Assembly (NCBI GenBank): GCA_017549085.1
Contig: JAFYVO010000151.1
Location: forward strand, 1 to 16,061
Direction of reading: 5' to 3'
Source: Thermoguttaceae bacterium
GTDB taxonomy: Bacteria; Planctomycetota; Planctomycetia; Pirellulales; Thermoguttaceae
DNA length: 16,061 bases
Both the position numbers and the translations under genes were made by a program. Position 1 is the stretch's first letter, and each line of letters starts with the position of its first letter. Shown piece by piece: positions 1-7,309 of the stretch. The notes below the pieces were generated by a model, which was given only the letters and a program-made list of their open reading frames with translations, did not search any database and was not told where the DNA came from.

Positions 1-1
1 C

Positions 2-76
2 GGGCGCATAGCTCAGTTTGGTTAGAGCGCGTCCCTGATAAGGACGAGGTCCATGGTTCGAGTCCATGTGCGCCCA
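2..76 (+). tRNA. tRNA-Ile (anticodon GAU)
   Basis: A full cloverleaf can be drawn. The acceptor stem GGGCGCA (2-8) pairs with TGCGCCC (69-75), with discriminator A at 76. The anticodon stem CGTCC (30-34) pairs with GGACG (42-46). The seven-base loop CTGATAA (35-41) has anticodon GAT at 37-39, and the T-loop GGTTCGAGTCC is present. GAU reads the AUC and AUU isoleucine codons. The 3' CCA is not encoded: the bases after the discriminator are CTGA, so CCA must be added by nucleotidyltransferase. The promoter lies outside the window. No tRNA-Ala or rRNA follows. The gene converges with the solitary hsdS gene. Confidence 0.97.
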
Positions 77-79
77 CTG

Positions 80-112
80 AAAGCTCCGAAAGCAATTTCG
101 GAGCTTTTTTTA
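80..112 (+). terminator. Intrinsic terminator of the tRNA-Ile transcript
   Basis: A perfect 12-bp stem, AAAGCTCCGAAA (80-91) with TTTCGGAGCTTT (96-107), closes a GCAA tetraloop and runs into a T tract. It starts four bases after the tRNA 3' end, so the tRNA ends its transcript here. On the minus strand the same hairpin is followed only by a short T run, so it would be a weak terminator for hsdS, which approaches from the other side. Confidence 0.9.
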
Positions 113-350
113 TTTCTTGCTTGAAAACAGCTTGCGGGAAACCGGCTTTGAAGCGTCTCCGTTTTCTTTACCGTTCGCAAGTTCGCGGCGCCGAAAACGG
201 ACGTTTCCCAATTCGCCGACGCGCTCTCCCCGACCAATTGTCGCGCCGTTGCCTCCGTTTTTGCGTTGGAAGTCCGCGCGCCGAAAATCGACTCCGCCGA
301 CGCTGTCGTTTAGCGAACTTAGGCAATTTAGCGAAAAATCGCCGGACGTT

Positions 351-1448
351 TCACCCGAAATAGCGTTGCGAAAGCGCGTCGAAGAGCGTTTGCGTCTCGG
401 CGATCCCGTCGCGAACGGTCGCCTTCAACGCTTCGACGCGCTCGACCTCCGCCGCAAACCGTTCTTGCAACTCAAACGGCGGAAGCGCGACGCGATAATT
501 TTCCAAAAAAACGGCGGGAACGCGACGCTGCCCGGCGCTTCCGGTCATTTTTTTCTCCGCGTCGACGCGAAATTGCCGAAACGCCGTTATCTGATAAAGC
601 CAAAACGGATTCGCGACGCCCGCCGTCGGACGTAAAATATGAAACCCCGTCGAACCGAATCCGACGCCGTTTTTCAAACCGCGCGCGACCGCGCCTTTGC
701 CGTTTTCCATACACGGCGTAATTTTCGCAAAGAGAACGTCGTTTTCTTCGAAGGACGTAAACCCTTTTTTGACGTCGCGATACGCCCGAACGCTCGACGC
801 GTCGATTTCGCCGCGCTCCGAAACGGCGGGCATTGGAACGAACGAAACGAGAAAATCGTCGTTCGGAAAAAGCGCGGCGTTTTTCTTAGGATTGACGCGG
901 CAAACGTCGCCCAGCGCGACCGTCGCAAAGTTTCGCGGATTCGTTCCAAGCGCGCCGAAAAGCTCGACGAAGCGCGCTTCAACCAAAGCGTTCAACTCCG
1001 CGAGTTGCGCCCGTCGTTTTTTCAGCGTCGCAACGACGGCGTCCAACTCCGCGGCAATTCGCTCCTGTTCGTCAAGCGGCGGGAGCGGAATTTCAATTTT
1101 TAATAAATTCGCTTTCGTCAAACTAGGAATCGTAACCGTCGTACTCAAACGTTCAAAGTCAAAATGAACGCAAAAGTAATACAAATATTTCGACGACAAG
1201 CGCTCGGAATTCGCGATAAGTCCAAACGCCGTATCGACGTTCCAAAACTCAACGTCCGCGTAAATCGGACGATTTATCGTTCCCTTTCGCCCAAGAATAA
1301 CCGTATTTTTAGGGCATAGATAATCGTTAGCGTATCCCATAACGCCTCCGCTTCCGTAAATCGGAAAAGAGCCGTTAGGGTCTTCGACTTTCTTTTGGTT
1401 CTTGCCGTTGCGAATTTCAAGAACCTCTTCCCATCTGCACGTTTGCAT
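351..1448 (-). CDS. hsdS: Type I restriction-modification specificity subunit (HsdS), solitary
   Basis: HsdS recognises the bipartite DNA target of a type I restriction-modification enzyme and joins HsdM (methylation) and HsdR (cleavage). The 365-residue protein has the expected two-half layout: target-recognition domain 1 at about residues 1-118, a helical spacer beginning LPPLDEQERIAAEL at about 122-165, domain 2 at about 170-320, and a second helical spacer beginning LPPFELQERFAAEV at 322-365. The paired LPP(L/F)xxQER motifs are diagnostic, and the length suggests an intact gene. The ATG at 1448 is preferred. A TTG nine bases upstream would add three residues, and neither start has a clear ribosome site. 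No hsdM or hsdR lies in the window. The gene has its own promoter and stands between miaB and the tRNA. The DNA for domain 1 (about 1095-1448) is AT-richer than the rest, suggesting domain exchange. Confidence 0.9.
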   Translation of the reverse strand: MQTCRWEEVLEIRNGKNQKKVEDPNGSFPIYGSGGVMGYANDYLCPKNTVILGRKGTINRPIYADVEFWNVDTAFGLIANSERLSSKYLYYFCVHFDFERLSTTVTIPSLTKANLLKIEIPLPPLDEQERIAAELDAVVATLKKRRAQLAELNALVEARFVELFGALGTNPRNFATVALGDVCRVNPKKNAALFPNDDFLVSFVPMPAVSERGEIDASSVRAYRDVKKGFTSFEENDVLFAKITPCMENGKGAVARGLKNGVGFGSTGFHILRPTAGVANPFWLYQITAFRQFRVDAEKKMTGSAGQRRVPAVFLENYRVALPPFELQERFAAEVERVEALKATVRDGIAETQTLFDALSQRYFG

Positions 1449-1528
1449 TACCGTCAACTCATTTTCAACGGATGTTACACGCCGCTAGCTAATAAGCCGT
1501 CATTCACTCGCCCAAAGAAAAGCGTTTC

Positions 1529-1557
1529 ATTATATCGGCAAATTCCCCGTCCATTAA
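1529..1557 (-). promoter_or_regulatory. Probable sigma70-type promoter for hsdS
   Basis: Read on the minus strand, TTAATG (1557-1552) is followed after exactly 17 bases by a consensus TATAAT (1534-1529). The -10 box lies about 80 bases upstream of the preferred hsdS ATG at 1448 and within the 3' flank of miaB. The -35 box matches only about half the consensus. The promoter makes hsdS transcription independent of miaB. Confidence 0.6.
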
Positions 1558-1619
1558 GCGTCGTTAGGGCGCTTGCGCCTCCTTCGCCAAACGCCCTGTT
1601 TTACGCCGTTTCGCAACGC

Positions 1620-3131
1620 TCAGTCCGTCAACTCGCCCATCAGGGTGAAGGGGCTGCCGTCGGTAATCTTCACGTTGCGGAACTCGCCGGCCAAGGAACG
1701 CGGGCCGTTGAAGACGACGACGCGGTCGCAGGGGGTTCGCCCGGTCAGCTGGACGATTTCGTCGGACGGAGCCCAAACGCTCGGTCGCGACGCGGCGAGA
1801 ATTTCCTCCGCGCTAACGACGTTCCCAGTCGCGTCGACGGTCGCTTCGATCGGCTCCGCGTCGGCGTACAGAGCTTCGTCGGCGGGGGACGCGGTTTGAC
1901 GCGCTTCGCGCTTGCTCGGCCCTTCGACCAACACCTCGACCGTTTTCCCAACGAAAGACGCGTTCCACTCGGCGCAAATCGCGTCTTGCACCGCGAGCAG
2001 CTCGTTGTTCCGTCGCTTTTTGACCTCTTCCGGCACGTCGTCGACCATCGTTCGCGCCGCTTCGTTCCCGGGTCGCACCGAGTATTTAAAGATGAAGCTG
2101 TTTTTGAAGCGGGCGTACTTCACCAACTCGACCGTTTCCGCGAACTCCTCTTCCGTTTCGCCGCAGAAACCGACGATGAAGTCGCTTGTGATCGCGGCGC
2201 CGGGAATCGTCGCGTAAATCCGGTCGCACAAGTCTTTATATTCTTCGACCGTGTAACGGCGACGCATCCGCTCGAGAACCGCGTTCGAGCCGTGTTGCGC
2301 CGGGACGTGCAGGTAAGGCGTCGCCGTCGGCAAGTCGCGCACCGCTTGAAGCAAGGCGTCCGACATATCGGTCGGGTACGAACTGACGAAACGAACGCGG
2401 CGGATTCCCGGGATTTTGTCGATCTCGACGAGCAAGTCGGCCAAGCGCGTCGTCTTTTCCCCTTCGACGTAACGGTAACTGTCGACCGTTTGCCCGAGAA
2501 GCGTTACTTCGACGCAACCTTGATCGGCGAGCGTTCGAATTTCGTTCAAAATATCCTTCGGCGGGCGCGATTGCTCCGGCCCGCGAACGCTCGGGACGAC
2601 GCAGTACGAGCAGAACTTATTGCAGCCGAACATAATCCGCACCATCGCTTGGAAGACGCGCGGACGAACGCCCGGCAAGCGTTTCGGGTCGTGTTGGCGG
2701 AACGAATCGCGAACGGCGCCGGGCGCGTTGCGGTTCTCGAAGCGATTGACGCTAACGGCGATTTGTTGCGTTCCGGTCGCGGCGGCGTCGGCGACCAAAT
2801 CGACGAGACGGTCGATCTGTCCCGGGCCGACGACGACGTCGACGTGCGGCGCGCGGCGGAAAATCGTCGTTTGGTCTTTTTGCGCCATGCACCCCATCAC
2901 GCCGATGAGCGAACCGGGCTTTTGCGTTTTCCAATGCTTCAAACGCCCGAGCGCGCTGTAAATTTTCTCTTCGGCGTGTTCGCGGACGCTGCAGGTGTTG
3001 AAGAGCAAAAGCGCGGCGTCTTTGCGCGTCTCCGTTCGCTCCCAACCGGCGGTAATCAGTTCCGCCGCCGCGAGTTCCGAGTCGAGCGTGTTCATTTGAC
3101 AACCGACCGTTTCAATGTAAAACTTCTTCAT
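1620..3131 (-). CDS. miaB: tRNA-2-methylthio-N6-dimethylallyladenosine synthase MiaB
   Basis: This radical SAM enzyme adds a methylthio group to i6A37 of tRNAs reading UNN codons, using two [4Fe-4S] clusters. The N-terminal methylthiotransferase domain has its three cluster cysteines C11 (GCQMN), C47 (NTCSVRE) and C81 (MGCMAQ). The radical SAM motif CNKFCSYC supplies C170, C174 and C177. The C-terminal TRAM RNA-binding domain starts near residue 393 and ends with LAGEFRNVKITDGSPFTLMGEL. At 503 residues it is longer than the usual 440-470. The excess is an Ala/Glu-rich insertion at about 409-458 between the TRAM pieces VEGPSK and TGRTPCDR. It lies 163 bases downstream of dinG on the same strand, so it may be the last gene of that unit. 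All catalytic residues are present. Confidence 0.95.
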   Translation of the reverse strand: MKKFYIETVGCQMNTLDSELAAAELITAGWERTETRKDAALLLFNTCSVREHAEEKIYSALGRLKHWKTQKPGSLIGVMGCMAQKDQTTIFRRAPHVDVVVGPGQIDRLVDLVADAAATGTQQIAVSVNRFENRNAPGAVRDSFRQHDPKRLPGVRPRVFQAMVRIMFGCNKFCSYCVVPSVRGPEQSRPPKDILNEIRTLADQGCVEVTLLGQTVDSYRYVEGEKTTRLADLLVEIDKIPGIRRVRFVSSYPTDMSDALLQAVRDLPTATPYLHVPAQHGSNAVLERMRRRYTVEEYKDLCDRIYATIPGAAITSDFIVGFCGETEEEFAETVELVKYARFKNSFIFKYSVRPGNEAARTMVDDVPEEVKKRRNNELLAVQDAICAEWNASFVGKTVEVLVEGPSKREARQTASPADEALYADAEPIEATVDATGNVVSAEEILAASRPSVWAPSDEIVQLTGRTPCDRVVVFNGPRSLAGEFRNVKITDGSPFTLMGELTD

Positions 3132-3294
3132 CGCCGCCGTTTCGCTTTCTTATTCAACCGTTTTCGATTTTGTCGACGCGCCGCTTGCGTCCCGCGCTCC
3201 GCGTCCGTTCCGTTCATTTTACCCGAATTCGCCGCGTCGAGAAGCGCCGCCCAACGAAAAGCCGACGCGAAAACGCCAATCTCGACGAAATCGG

Positions 3295-5667
3295 TCAAGA
3301 AAAATCGTCGATTCGAATTTTGCAGTCCGGGAGCGCGCGCAAAAACTCCCGACCGTACGACTTCGTATGAACTCGCGAGTCGAGAACAACGACCTGCCCG
3401 ACGTCCGATTTCGTCCGAATCAGCCGCCCGACGCCCTGTTTGAACTTCAAAATCGCCGTCGGAAGCAGGTAGTCGCGAAAGGAGGAACCGCCGCGCGCTT
3501 CGATCGCTTCGAGCCGCGCTTCGACGAGCGGCTGCTCCGGCGCCAAAAAGGGAAACTTCGTTATAATAACGTTGCGGAGCGCGGCGCCCGGCACGTCGAC
3601 GCCCTGCCAAAAACTGTCGACGCCGAACAAAACGCCGCGGTTCGTCTCCTTAAACGCTCGCACCATCTTTTGACGCGGAAGCCCCTCCGATTGCGAGAAA
3701 AACGGGTATTCGTTTTCCGCGAACCAAGGGAAAAGCGCCTCGGTCGCCCGGCGCATCCGTTCGTTGCTGGTGAAGAGGACGAACGCGCCGCCGTCCGTTT
3801 CGGCGATGTATTCCCGAAGCGCCGCGTAAAACCGCCGTTCGTCGAACGACGCCCGCTCGCCGTCGCCGATCCCCCGTCGCCGCGCCGCCGCGTCGTCGAG
3901 TTCGAGCCCGCGCGCCAAGACGAGCGTCATTTGACGGCGGTAATCGAACGGACTTCCAAGCGCCCGCGCCCGAGCGTCCGACAAACCGACCCGCGACCGG
4001 AAAAACGCGAACGCGCGCCGCGTCTCTTCCGCCGTCGCCGCGTCGAGACCGCCGCCGTCCGTCCCGCTTTTATTCCCCTTTTTCCGGCTTTTCGGCGTCG
4101 CCGTCGTCAACGTCGCGCTCGCGGCGACGACCGTCGGAACGACGTTGAAAAGCGTCTTGCGCAAAATCGGCGCGACGTCGATCGGGGCCGCCTTCATAAC
4201 GATTTTCAACCGACCTCGAAACCGAGATTTTTCGAGCCAATAAACAAAACCGTCCTCGCCTTGCCCCAGCCAGTTTTCCAACGCCGACAAAAACGTCTCG
4301 ACCCGCGTTCGCGCCGCGACGTACTCCTGCCGCCGCGCCGGGTCTTCCAAGGAATCGGACGCGTTGCGCAACGCGTCGCGGAGCCGCGCCAACCCCTCCG
4401 AAAGACCGTTCTTGACGATTCGACGCTCAAAAACGCGCCCCGACGAGCCGGGTCGCGCCTCCAACCAATCGGCCAACGACGCGAAAAATTCCTCGGCGCG
4501 GAATCGGCAGTCGTCGACCCAACGCGCCGCCCGCTCAAACGTCTCCTTATCGGCGCCGAACGGAACCCGCGCCATCTCCTCGACGAGGAGCCCACGATTC
4601 GCGCGGTCGTTGTAAAGTCGATTAAGCAGGTAGTCGATCTGATACTGCGAAAGCTCGACGCCGAGGTGTTCCGCCGCGACCTGCTCCATCGTGTGCGCTT
4701 CGTCGAAAACGACCGCGTCGTATCGGGGCAAAATCGAACCGCCGATGTTGCGAATCGCCAAATCGCTGAAAAGCAACGCGTGATTGACGATCAAAATTTT
4801 CGCCGAATCGAGCCGCCGACGCGCCTTCGCGTAAAAGCAACGCTCGAAAAACGGGCACTTGCGACCGAGACAGTTCCCTTGTTCGCAACAAATCTCGTTC
4901 CAAACCTCCGGCTTCGGCGCCGGCGACAAATCGGAGAGAGAACCGTCGAGCGTCGTTTCGAGCCATTTCTTCAACCGCTCAAACTCCTTTTGCTCCTCCG
5001 TTTCAAAGAGCGTTCCCCCCGCCGCCGACTTCGCCGCCGACGCGAACCGCCGTCGACAAAGGTAATTCGAGCGGCCCTTAACAAGCGCGACGGAAAACTC
5101 AAACGGCAAAATCGACGACAAAAACGGCGCGTCTTTCTCGAAGAGTTGCTCCTGCAAGCCGATCGTATGCGTCGAAACGACGACGCGGCGCGTCTCGGCG
5201 GTCGACTCGGCGCCGCCTTCGAGAACGCCGAACGCGCTCCTCGACTTCGACGCGTCGGCGACGTTTTGCGGTTGAAGAATCTCGGACGCCGCCGCTTTCG
5301 CCGCTTCAATGCGCTCGCTCAACCCTTGCAAAGCGGCTTTTTCGCCCGTTTTTTTCGGAGAATCCGGCGACGCGCCCTCCCCCGACGGCGCTTCGTCGGG
5401 GCCCCAAGGGAACGCTTCGTCCGGACGGTAGTCGCGGACTTGATCTTCGACGGCGAAAAGAATCGCCGGAACGAGATACGCGAAACTTTTGCCGACGCCG
5501 GTGCCGGCCTCGACCGTTAAATGACGACGCTCGCGCAACGCCGCGTCGACCTCCGCCGCCATTTCCAGCTGCTCGGCGCGACGCTCGTAATCGCCCCGAC
5601 GCCGCGCGATCAAACCGCCGTCGCCGAGAACGTCGCGAAAAGTAAACGTCGCCCCTTGCCGCGTCAT
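3295..5667 (-). CDS. dinG: DinG/XPD-family ATP-dependent DNA helicase
   Basis: A superfamily 2 iron-sulphur helicase of the DinG/YoaA group, which unwinds 5'-tailed duplexes, R-loops and related structures during DNA repair. It has 790 residues. Walker A is EAGTGVGKS (53-61) and the DEAH box is at 322-325. The probable cluster cysteines are C204, C266, C271 and C277. The last three have the 5- and 6-residue steps of E. coli DinG C194/C199/C205. The C-terminal helicase half holds GVDSFWQGVDVPG and the motif VI-like QGVGRLIRTKSD. A low-complexity acidic insertion occupies about residues 75-160, between Walker A and motif Ia. No exonuclease domain precedes the helicase. The ATG overlaps the stop of the upstream membrane-protein gene in an ATGA, indicating translational coupling. 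I call it DinG-like because YoaA and DinG cannot be separated by eye. Confidence 0.92.
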   Translation of the reverse strand: MTRQGATFTFRDVLGDGGLIARRRGDYERRAEQLEMAAEVDAALRERRHLTVEAGTGVGKSFAYLVPAILFAVEDQVRDYRPDEAFPWGPDEAPSGEGASPDSPKKTGEKAALQGLSERIEAAKAAASEILQPQNVADASKSRSAFGVLEGGAESTAETRRVVVSTHTIGLQEQLFEKDAPFLSSILPFEFSVALVKGRSNYLCRRRFASAAKSAAGGTLFETEEQKEFERLKKWLETTLDGSLSDLSPAPKPEVWNEICCEQGNCLGRKCPFFERCFYAKARRRLDSAKILIVNHALLFSDLAIRNIGGSILPRYDAVVFDEAHTMEQVAAEHLGVELSQYQIDYLLNRLYNDRANRGLLVEEMARVPFGADKETFERAARWVDDCRFRAEEFFASLADWLEARPGSSGRVFERRIVKNGLSEGLARLRDALRNASDSLEDPARRQEYVAARTRVETFLSALENWLGQGEDGFVYWLEKSRFRGRLKIVMKAAPIDVAPILRKTLFNVVPTVVAASATLTTATPKSRKKGNKSGTDGGGLDAATAEETRRAFAFFRSRVGLSDARARALGSPFDYRRQMTLVLARGLELDDAAARRRGIGDGERASFDERRFYAALREYIAETDGGAFVLFTSNERMRRATEALFPWFAENEYPFFSQSEGLPRQKMVRAFKETNRGVLFGVDSFWQGVDVPGAALRNVIITKFPFLAPEQPLVEARLEAIEARGGSSFRDYLLPTAILKFKQGVGRLIRTKSDVGQVVVLDSRVHTKSYGREFLRALPDCKIRIDDFS

Positions 5668-6515
5668 TCGTCGTAATTTTTAAGAATCGGACGCCCGTTT
5701 TCGTCGATTTCGAGCGGTCGCCAGTCGCCGGCGTGAACGTTCCAACCGACGGACTTTTCGCCGCGCGCCGTTTTGCGCAACCGACGCTCGACCGTTAAGC
5801 GCAAGAAGAACGTTTCTTTCGTTTCGCCCTCTTTTTCGGGCGCGACCGTAACGGCGTAAATCCGCGTCGCGACTTCGACTTTCGAGTTGATCGTTTGCGT
5901 TTCGGTCGCGTAAAAAGTCGCTTGCGCGCGATCGCCGAGCGCGGCCAAAGTCAGCAGCGTCGAATTCGCCAAGAACGAATGGAGTTCGCGGTGCGCGTCG
6001 TCGTCGTGCGTCGAGGCCGCCCAATATTTGACCGCGTCCATTTCGTCGAGAATCGGCGAACGCTCCCAATGCGAACGCGTCAACTGACGCAACGCCAAGA
6101 AGTCGCCGCTTTTCGCCGTTTCGAACCAAATTTGGCAAAATTCGTCCGCTTGCGCTTCAAAGTCGGCGCGGTACGTCGCGGCGCAGAGCGGGCCCGAAAT
6201 CGCGCCGGCCAACGCCAACGCCAAACCGCCGAGCGCCCAAGACCGCCCGATCAGTTCGCCCCCCGACTTCGCGATCGCCGCCAACGCGAAAATCGCCGCT
6301 AAGACGCCGAACGCCGAAAAGACCAAAAAGCCTAAATTCAAGAGCGATAAAAACGAAAGCGCGCCCAGCGTCGCCGAAACGATCGCCAACGCGGACGCCC
6401 GCTTCGAAACCAGTTCGTCCGCCGCGTTCGAAACGTTCGCGACGCTCGCGTCGGCGCTCAAGGCGTCAAACAAAGAGGAAGACGTTTTTTCCAAAGGCTT
6501 CAATTTGTCGGCCAT
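5664..6515 (-). CDS. Three-helix membrane protein of unknown function, coupled to dinG
   Basis: A 283-residue protein with a polar N-terminus, three hydrophobic segments (about 41-58, 61-82 and 93-112) and a long soluble C-terminal part of about 170 residues. The helices, with a GGELIGRSWALGGLALAL stretch, resemble the small DUF4190-type membrane module. The rest is not recognised. A strong ribosome site AAAGGAG (minus strand, 6530-6524) lies nine bases before the ATG. The stop overlaps the dinG start (ATGA at 5667-5664), so the two are almost certainly co-translated. A terminator hairpin sits immediately upstream, with its T tract just before the ribosome site, which leaves little room for a promoter between them. 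The C-terminal part looks like a folded, possibly lipid- or stress-related domain, but no function can be assigned. Confidence 0.85.
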   Translation of the reverse strand: MADKLKPLEKTSSSLFDALSADASVANVSNAADELVSKRASALAIVSATLGALSFLSLLNLGFLVFSAFGVLAAIFALAAIAKSGGELIGRSWALGGLALALAGAISGPLCAATYRADFEAQADEFCQIWFETAKSGDFLALRQLTRSHWERSPILDEMDAVKYWAASTHDDDAHRELHSFLANSTLLTLAALGDRAQATFYATETQTINSKVEVATRIYAVTVAPEKEGETKETFFLRLTVERRLRKTARGEKSVGWNVHAGDWRPLEIDENGRPILKNYDE

Positions 6516-6523
6516 CGCGACGG

Positions 6524-6530
6524 CTCCTTT
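6524..6530 (-). promoter_or_regulatory. Strong ribosome-binding site for the dinG-coupled membrane protein
   Basis: AAAGGAG on the minus strand, nine bases before the ATG at 6515. This is one of the clearest Shine-Dalgarno matches in a window where most genes have weak or no such site, and it fixes this start. It lies only five bases downstream of the T tract of the preceding terminator hairpin. Confidence 0.7.
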
Positions 6531-6535
6531 GCGTC

Positions 6536-6576
6536 AAAAAAAGAAAAAGGCGGCGTCCCCGGAAACCGGAAACGCC
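6536..6576 (-). terminator. Intrinsic terminator or attenuator between two membrane-protein genes
   Basis: On the minus strand GGCGTTTCCGG (6576-6566) pairs with CCGGGGACGCC (6562-6552) in an 11-bp stem with two G-U pairs and a TTT loop, followed by a T-rich tract broken by one C (6548-6536). It lies 39 bases after the stop of the four-helix protein gene. The tract ends about 20 bases before the next ATG, so it ends the upstream transcript or controls read-through into the dinG unit. Confidence 0.8.
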
Positions 6577-6615
6577 GATAGTCAACGATTTAGCGAATCA
6601 AGCCGCAACACGGGC

Positions 6616-7197
6616 TCACTCGCCGTACTTCCAGTTGCCTTCGTCGTTCACGACTTGATCGTGAACTTCAGTGTTGCGCTTGTGTTGCCCTTGCACAAAG
6701 CTCGTCGTGTCGAAGGTCGACGAACCGATCAACGGTTTCAACGAGCCTTTCGACATAAAGTCGACGATTTTCATCGTGAACGGCGCCGAGGTTTGACGCG
6801 GTTTCTCCGGCATCGTTTGGAAGAAGACAAAAACGCCGGTGCCGCAGAAGCTGCCGAAAATAACAAACAGCGCGACCCACTTCGCGATCGAGTCCGTCTT
6901 CTTCGAAAACCAAAGGTCGGCCCTCGTGATTCGACTCGTAACGAACATCAAGATCGCGAGCACGGGAACAAAGACCGCTAAAAACGCCAACATATCGTTA
7001 TAGTACGCCCCCGTCGACCACGCGTTGTCGAGCTGGTTCGCGACAAACTCGAAAAGCCCGATCGCGAAAAGCGTCGCGAAAAGAAGATTGAAGCCTTGAA
7101 TCGACACGCTCCAAATCTTCATTTTATGCCAAAACGCCAAGCCCGCGATCCCCATCAGAACCGCCGCGACCACAAAACTAATAGGAAGCCCCATCAT
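6616..7197 (-). CDS. Four-helix integral membrane protein, CvpA-like in layout
   Basis: A 193-residue protein with four hydrophobic segments at about 4-22, 33-53, 68-88 and 106-126 and a polar C-terminal tail of about 65 residues. The topology and the glycine/aromatic character of helices 2-3 recall the CvpA/colicin V production family, but no diagnostic motif was seen and the function is unknown. Two ATG codons stand in a row at the start (7197 and 7194). A modest AAGG site lies 12 bases upstream. The gene follows gspE by 112 bases and is followed by a strong terminator, so it is probably the last gene of the pilT-gspE direction unit or has its own transcript. Confidence 0.8.
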   Translation of the reverse strand: MMGLPISFVVAAVLMGIAGLAFWHKMKIWSVSIQGFNLLFATLFAIGLFEFVANQLDNAWSTGAYYNDMLAFLAVFVPVLAILMFVTSRITRADLWFSKKTDSIAKWVALFVIFGSFCGTGVFVFFQTMPEKPRQTSAPFTMKIVDFMSKGSLKPLIGSSTFDTTSFVQGQHKRNTEVHDQVVNDEGNWKYGE

Positions 7198-7252
7198 AAT
7201 ATTTTATCGCCTTATTCTCGATTTTTACCGAATATTAGTCGTCGTCAAGGGA

Positions 7253-7292
7253 CGCGAAACGCTCCGTTCGTCGCCGTCGAGAACGTTTCGCG
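7253..7292 (-). other. Inverted repeat between gspE and the four-helix protein gene
   Basis: CGCGAAACG (7253-7261) and CGTTTCGCG (7284-7292) form a perfect 9-bp stem with a 22-base loop that can itself pair (CGTTC with GAACG). No T tract follows on the minus strand, so it is not a canonical terminator. On the minus-strand RNA the 5' arm could instead pair with a CGTTTC a few bases upstream of it. An RNA-processing or transcript-stabilising element is possible. Confidence 0.45.
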
Positions 7293-7309
7293 CCGCCGGA
7301 AACGCGCCG

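Noticed and set aside
22..237. Minus-strand 71-codon frame over the tRNA and its terminator
   Set aside because: It runs through the tRNA gene and terminator hairpin, so it is not coding. The interval 112-350 has no other supported gene.
3200..3240. A TAAAAT-like -10 box upstream of miaB
   Set aside because: The matching -35 region is poor at any spacing, so a separate miaB promoter is not supported; miaB may be read from the dinG unit.
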